NCBI GenBank assembly: GCA_023415915.1
Contig: JAEZIZ010000150.1
Coordinates: 1 to 19,654 of the forward strand
DNA length: 19,654 bases
Direction of reading: 5' to 3'
From: Bacillota bacterium
Lineage (GTDB): Bacteria > Bacillota > Clostridia > Christensenellales > SZUA-584
The translations under genes and the position numbers were made by a program. The notes below the pieces were generated by a model that saw nothing but the letters and a program-made list of their open reading frames with translations, was not told the origin of the DNA and searched no databases. The stretch's first letter is position 1. Each line of letters begins with the position of its first letter. This document shows, one piece after another, positions 14,951-19,654 of this stretch.

Positions 14951-15044
14951 AAAAAAAACGCCGGATGAACCGGCGGATTGGCTTTAGCTTTTAACCGATA
15001 GGAGGTATCTATGACAAAAAGCTTAGCACATACAAAATAGAACT
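14951..15044 (-). ncRNA. Candidate small RNA with CCUCC loop and intrinsic terminator
   Basis: No protein gene on the minus strand feeds this terminator, yet it is excellent: CGCCGG-TTCAT-CCGGCG (14975-14959) followed by eight T (14958-14951). A promoter lies at 15051-15079, predicting an RNA of about 94 nt. Its middle folds as an outer 7-bp stem AGCUUUU (15023-15017) with AAAAGCU (14992-14986), enclosing GAUA-CCUCC-UAUC (15009-14997), so the anti-Shine-Dalgarno sequence CCUCC is the loop. Firmicutes sRNAs often use exposed C-rich loops to bind ribosome binding sites. Function is inferred only. Confidence 0.55.
15011..15040 (+). CDS. Possible 9-residue leader peptide
   Basis: ATG at 15011 is preceded by TAGGAGG with 5-nt spacing and runs to TAG as MTKSLAHTK. 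The ribosome binding site is perfect, but it is also the complement of the CCUCC loop of the candidate minus-strand sRNA, which explains it equally well. No clear plus-strand promoter or downstream gene nearby. Confidence 0.2.
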   Translation: MTKSLAHTK

Positions 15045-15050
15045 ATTCGG

Positions 15051-15079
15051 ATTATAGCATACTGATTGCTGAATGTGTA
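15051..15079 (-). promoter_or_regulatory. Promoter of the candidate small RNA
   Basis: On the minus strand TACACA (15079-15074), 17-bp spacer, TATAAT (15056-15051), with TGC before the -10 box. The perfect -10 plus extended element makes this a strong candidate. The rest of the gap 14868-15286 holds the sRNA, the palindrome at 14891, GC-rich inverted repeats near 15174-15200 and CAAGCA/TGCTTG near 15219-15239, and no clear larger gene. Confidence 0.6.
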
Positions 15080-15236
15080 GAAAAAATGTCGCAATTTGTC
15101 GGGAAACCGTACTTGCGGTAATAAAGAACGCGTTAAATTAAAAGTTACCATTTCATAATCCGCGCTTTAACAGACGCCGGTCAAAAAGCGCCGGCCGCCG
15201 CGCAAGTTTGCCGCACACAAGCATATTTGTGCCTGC

Positions 15237-15265
15237 TTGATAATACAAATTACTATATCTATTTA
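15237..15265 (+). promoter_or_regulatory. Candidate promoter of the deacetylase gene
   Basis: TTGATA (15237-15242), 17-bp spacer, TATTTA (15260-15265), ending 21 nt before the start codon. The -35 is good and the -10 is weak. Confidence 0.4.
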
Positions 15266-15286
15266 AGCTGATTAGGCGGTGTTGAT

Positions 15287-16066
15287 ATGCGCATATTCGT
15301 TGTTAAAAAAAGCACTCTCATCAGGGCGGCGGTGTTTGTACTTCTTGTGGTAGGGGCGATAGTCTATACTCAGGTGGCGTTCGGCGGGGGAGCGCCCGTC
15401 GCCAGCATGTCGGAGGCCATGCCGATATGCAGGGTGGCTACGGATGAAAAGATGGTGGCGCTGACTTTTGATACTGCTTTTGGCGACGCCGATTACACAC
15501 GTGAGATTCTTGACGTACTCGATAAGGAAAGCGCAAAGGCGACGTTCTTCGTAATGGGGCTGTGGGCGGATCAGAATCAGGAAGCGACGGCCAACATGGC
15601 GGCGATGGGGCATGAGATAGCGAGCCACTCGATGAATCACACGAGATATCCGGATATGACGGCAAACGAAATGCTAGGCGATGCGAGCGACGCGAACGAT
15701 AAGATATTCCAGCTTACCGGCTGCGACCCTAAGGTAATAAGGATGCCGTACGGCGCGTTTAACGCGGAAACCATATCAGCGCTGGAGAACGAAGGGTACG
15801 TGCCCGTTAAGTGGAGCCTTGACTCGAAGGACTGGAAGGGCGGCAACGCCAAAGCCATCGCGGACGAAGTGCTTTCCAAAGTAAAAAGCGGCGACATAGT
15901 AATGTTCCAGAACAACATGCCCGCGACGCCCGAAGCGCTCCCTGAGATAATACTCGGCCTGCGCGAGGACGGTTATAAGCTCGTGACGGTATCCGAACTG
16001 CTGCTGCCCGAAAACTCGTTCGTGGATTCTCAGGGTACGCAAAGGTATATGCAGGAAACGAATTAA
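15287..16066 (+). CDS. PdaB-like polysaccharide deacetylase (NodB domain), altered active site
   Basis: Predicted membrane-anchored, outward-facing carbohydrate esterase of family 4. There is one N-terminal helix (about 10-30), and the NodB domain runs from about 55 to 245. Motifs: TFDTAFGD (60-67) in place of TFDD, as in B. subtilis PdaB-type proteins (TFDISWGD); SHSMNH (113-118) with metal-binding His114 and His118; RMPYGAF (152-158); and WSLDSKDW (176-183). The last motif, usually LLH, is MFQ (206-208), so the usual active-site His is Gln. PdaB is a sporulation protein needed for cortex maintenance, so a spore or cell-wall role is possible. Loss of the second Asp and of the His may reduce or change activity. 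The ribosome binding site is weak (AGGCGG). Confidence 0.85.
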   Translation: MRIFVVKKSTLIRAAVFVLLVVGAIVYTQVAFGGGAPVASMSEAMPICRVATDEKMVALTFDTAFGDADYTREILDVLDKESAKATFFVMGLWADQNQEATANMAAMGHEIASHSMNHTRYPDMTANEMLGDASDANDKIFQLTGCDPKVIRMPYGAFNAETISALENEGYVPVKWSLDSKDWKGGNAKAIADEVLSKVKSGDIVMFQNNMPATPEALPEIILGLREDGYKLVTVSELLLPENSFVDSQGTQRYMQETN

Positions 16067-16149
16067 ACCGTGTTACGCAGGTTTCTTCCCGCTCCGGGAT
16101 AAAATACGTGGCTTTTAAGAGTTGCTTTAGGGCAGGCTGAGGGTTGAGT

Positions 16150-16749
16150 ATGAATGAATCGACTAACAGCGTAAGCATAGCCGGCAAGCTTAGCGAGCTT
16201 ACGCTGTCGCATAAAATCTTCGGGGAGGCGTTCTATACATTCTTCCTGGAATGCGAGCGCCTGAGTGAAAAGGCGGATATACTGCCCGTGACGGTTTCGG
16301 AAAGGTTACTTTTAAAGCATCCGCTGTTTGAGGGCTCCGAAGTTTGCGTCAAGGGGCAACTGAGGTCGTACAACAAGCTCGTAGACGACAAGGTAAGGCT
16401 TTATCTTACCGTGTTCGCGCGAGAAATAGAGGAGAAGACGCGGCAGGTAAACGAGATAGAGCTGACCGGGTTCGTATGCAAGCCGCCCGTGTACCGCGTC
16501 ACCCCGTTCGGGCGCGAGATAACCGACATGCTGGTAGCGGTAAACCGCGCCTACAACAAGTCGGACTACATACCCTGCATAGTGTGGGGGCGCAACGCAA
16601 GGTTTGCCGCGGATTTCCAAGTGGGCGACAAGATATCGGTGTTCGGCAGGGTGCAGTCGAGAGAATATGAAAAGGTGATGGAGAACGGCGAGAAAATGAT
16701 ACGCACCGCTTACGAGGTATCGGTTTCGAGGCTGGAAAAAGAGGAATAA
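16150..16749 (+). CDS. SSB-like protein with two OB folds
   Basis: Predicted single-stranded DNA-binding protein of 199 residues. Two OB-type repeats are seen: residues about 7-95 (NSVSIAGKLSEL ... LYLTVFAREI) and about 101-195 (NEIELTGFVCKPPVYRVTPFG ... ISVFGRVQSREYEK). The second is clearly SSB-like, including the CIVWGRNARFAADFQVGDKI segment. The acidic tail ending in DDDIPF-like residues that docks partners in true SSB is missing; this protein ends SRLEKEE. It is therefore probably an accessory SSB. I chose ATG 16150 because GAGGG lies 6 nt before it; a TTG at 16144 overlaps that spacing. It follows the deacetylase by 83 nt and ends in its own terminator. Confidence 0.8.
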   Translation: MNESTNSVSIAGKLSELTLSHKIFGEAFYTFFLECERLSEKADILPVTVSERLLLKHPLFEGSEVCVKGQLRSYNKLVDDKVRLYLTVFAREIEEKTRQVNEIELTGFVCKPPVYRVTPFGREITDMLVAVNRAYNKSDYIPCIVWGRNARFAADFQVGDKISVFGRVQSREYEKVMENGEKMIRTAYEVSVSRLEKEE

Positions 16750-16836
16750 ACAGCGGGGTACCCGGCAAGCTGCGAGGTTTGTTGGTGTAAATTTTATAAC
16801 GGCGTCCGAAAAGCTTTAACCTTTTTGGAGTATAAC

Positions 16837-16858
16837 GAGGCGTATGCCTCTTTTATTT
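16837..16858 (+). terminator. Terminator after the SSB-like gene
   Basis: GAGGC-GTAT-GCCTC stem of 5 bp followed by TTTTATTTT, 87 nt after the stop codon. The remaining gap to 16999 holds a possible promoter and no gene. Confidence 0.65.
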
Positions 16859-16931
16859 TGCTTGCCACAAAAGCCGCAATACAAAGAGCACGGACCAGAG
16901 GTTTTTATGCTTTTCCGTTCGCGTGCTAGTG

Positions 16932-16940
16932 TGGTAATAT
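16932..16940 (+). promoter_or_regulatory. Possible extended -10 promoter for the FAH-yerC-pcrA group
   Basis: TGG followed by TAATAT (16935-16940) with a poor -35 (TTTCCG at 17 bp). It is the best candidate in the gap; other A/T-rich boxes nearby are similar in strength. Confidence 0.3.
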
Positions 16941-16999
16941 AAGATAAGCTATATAAACTCTTTTGTATTATATGGATTTTGCAAGGCAAGGAGCTTTTT

Positions 17000-17752
17000 A
17001 TGAAGATACTAAGGGCGTCAAAGGACGGGCAGGAGTTTTACGCGCAGCTGGAAAACGGAATAGTAAAACGTATCGCGGGGCTGCCGTATGACGGTATAAG
17101 TTTTACCGGAGAGGAATACAAGCTGTGCGAAATAACACTGCTTGCGCCATGCGAGCCAACAAAGGTGGTAGCCGTAGGACTTAACTATTCGGATCACGCT
17201 AAAGAGCTTAATGAAACGCTTATAGGCAACCCCGTGCTGTTCATAAAGCCTTCGACGTCTGTGCTGGCGCATGGGCAGGCTATAGTCTACCCCGAAATAT
17301 CGCAGCGCGTGGATTACGAAGCCGAGCTTGCCGCCGTTATAGGCAAGAAATGCAGTAACGTTTCCCCTGACGAAGCGGAAGGATACATATACGGGTACAC
17401 CGCGATGAACGACGTTACCGCAAGGGATATACAGAAAAGCGACGGGCAGTGGACGCGGGGGAAGTCGTTTGATACGTTCTGCCCCATAGGACCTTATATA
17501 GAAACGGAATTCGACCCGGCGGGCAAGAGTATACAGAGCGTGCTGTCGGGCGCGGTTATGCAGGACGGCAACACAAGCGACATGCTTTTTTCAATCGCGC
17601 AGCTTGTAAGCTTTGTAAGCCGGTGCATGACGCTGCTGCCCGGCGACGTAGTGTCTTCGGGCACTCCGGTGGGCGTGGGGCCCATGAACAGAGGCGATAC
17701 GATAGAGATAAGGATAGAGGGGCTAGCGACTCTTAAAAACACCGTCATATAG
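17000..17752 (+). CDS. Fumarylacetoacetate hydrolase-family protein
   Basis: Member of the FAH superfamily, which includes acylpyruvases, oxaloacetate decarboxylases or tautomerases, and 2-hydroxyhepta-2,4-diene-1,7-dioate isomerases. The 250 residues contain the divalent metal ligands Glu107 and Glu109 (YEAEL) and Asp138 (MNDVTARD), plus GLNYSDHAKEL (60-70), RGKSFDTFCPIGP (153-165) and the loop SGTPVGVGPM near the C-terminus. The substrate cannot be read from sequence; a house-cleaning role on oxaloacetate or related 2-oxo acids is plausible, since no aromatic degradation genes are near. AAGGAG lies 6 nt before ATG 17000; the frame extends 7 codons up to a TTG with no site. It is 9 nt upstream of yerC, so it is probably in the same operon. 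Confidence 0.9.
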   Translation: MKILRASKDGQEFYAQLENGIVKRIAGLPYDGISFTGEEYKLCEITLLAPCEPTKVVAVGLNYSDHAKELNETLIGNPVLFIKPSTSVLAHGQAIVYPEISQRVDYEAELAAVIGKKCSNVSPDEAEGYIYGYTAMNDVTARDIQKSDGQWTRGKSFDTFCPIGPYIETEFDPAGKSIQSVLSGAVMQDGNTSDMLFSIAQLVSFVSRCMTLLPGDVVSSGTPVGVGPMNRGDTIEIRIEGLATLKNTVI

Positions 17753-17761
17753 GAGGAAAAT

Positions 17762-18060
17762 ATGCACGAGTCAATGCTTAAATCGGAAGAGATGGACATG
17801 CTGTTCGATGCGGTATTAAGCCTTAAGACTGCCGAAGAATGCTATATGTTTTTTGAAGATATCTGCACGATATCCGAGCTGAAATCCATTGCCCAGAGGA
17901 TGAAAGTGGCGGCGCTGCTCCGCGAAGGGCATACGTGCCACGACATATCGGTAAAGACCGGGGCGAGCACGGCGACGATAAGCAGGGTAAACAAGTGCCT
18001 CAATTACGGCACGGGCGGCTACGGACTGGTGCTCGGGCGGCTTGAAGGCCGGGAGGACTG

Positions 18061-18061
<1 letters not shown>
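17762..18061 (+). CDS. yerC: YerC/YecD-family TrpR-like DNA-binding protein
   Basis: A 99-residue all-helical protein of the Trp repressor superfamily (YerC/YecD). The family signature ICTISELKSIAQRMKVAALL (37-56) is followed by the helix-turn-helix HTCHDISVKTGASTATISRV (57-76), where DISVKTGAS is the turn and TATISRV the recognition helix. The start has a perfect AGGAGG site. Its TGA overlaps the ATG of pcrA by one base (TGATG), which suggests coupled translation. yerC also lies near pcrA in B. subtilis, so this linkage is conserved in Bacillota. The ligand is unknown, and tryptophan control is not implied. Confidence 0.92.

Positions 18062-19654
<1,593 letters not shown>

Overview
The window looks like a chromosomal segment of an obligately anaerobic, Gram-positive-type bacterium (Bacillota, most likely Clostridia). 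The reasons are a pyruvate:ferredoxin oxidoreductase, a complete Rnf complex in the order C-D-G-E-A-B, strong GGAGG ribosome binding sites, a YerC-PcrA pair as in Bacillota, and a PdaB-like polysaccharide deacetylase. No species can be named from the sequence alone. No rRNA, tRNA, CRISPR array, insertion sequence or prophage gene was seen.

Layout. (1) 1-2750, minus strand: pyruvate:ferredoxin oxidoreductase, cut by the window edge at its C-terminus, with a sigma-A-type promoter and a 15-bp tandem repeat upstream. (2) 3008-4042, minus: a lone MreB/Mbl actin homologue with its own terminator. (3) 4159-5100, plus: an AraC-type HTH fused to a GyrI-like effector domain, with a second strong start site inside the gene. 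(4) 5216-5778, minus: Maf nucleotide pyrophosphatase, which reads through only if one base is added to an A-run at codon 5. (5) 5877-10792, minus: the rnfCDGEAB operon. (6) 11147-13731, plus: rpsO and pnp, separated by a terminator hairpin and a strongly structured leader. (7) 13732-15286: an AT-rich, gene-poor stretch with duplicated terminators around a REP-like palindrome, a four-helix membrane protein, a decayed small gene and a candidate small RNA. (8) 15287-16749, plus: PdaB-like deacetylase and a two-OB-fold SSB-like protein. (9) 17000-19654, plus: FAH-family enzyme, YerC (TrpR-like) and the first 531 codons of PcrA helicase.

How the genes work together. PFOR makes reduced ferredoxin from pyruvate, and Rnf oxidises that ferredoxin with NAD+ while exporting Na+ or H+. 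The two units lie about 8 kb apart and are separated by unrelated genes, yet their promoters share an identical 21-bp block that covers the -10 box and the predicted start region. This suggests one control mechanism for ferredoxin production and ferredoxin use. It is the strongest regulatory lead in the window. The second is a compact candidate sRNA on the minus strand at 14951-15044. It has an extended -10 promoter, a hairpin that shows CCUCC in its loop, and an eight-U terminator.

The remaining genes are mostly housekeeping: S15 and PNPase (translation and RNA decay), PcrA (repair helicase), MreB (cell shape) and Maf (nucleotide hygiene). No complete new multi-gene defence or metabolic system was found.
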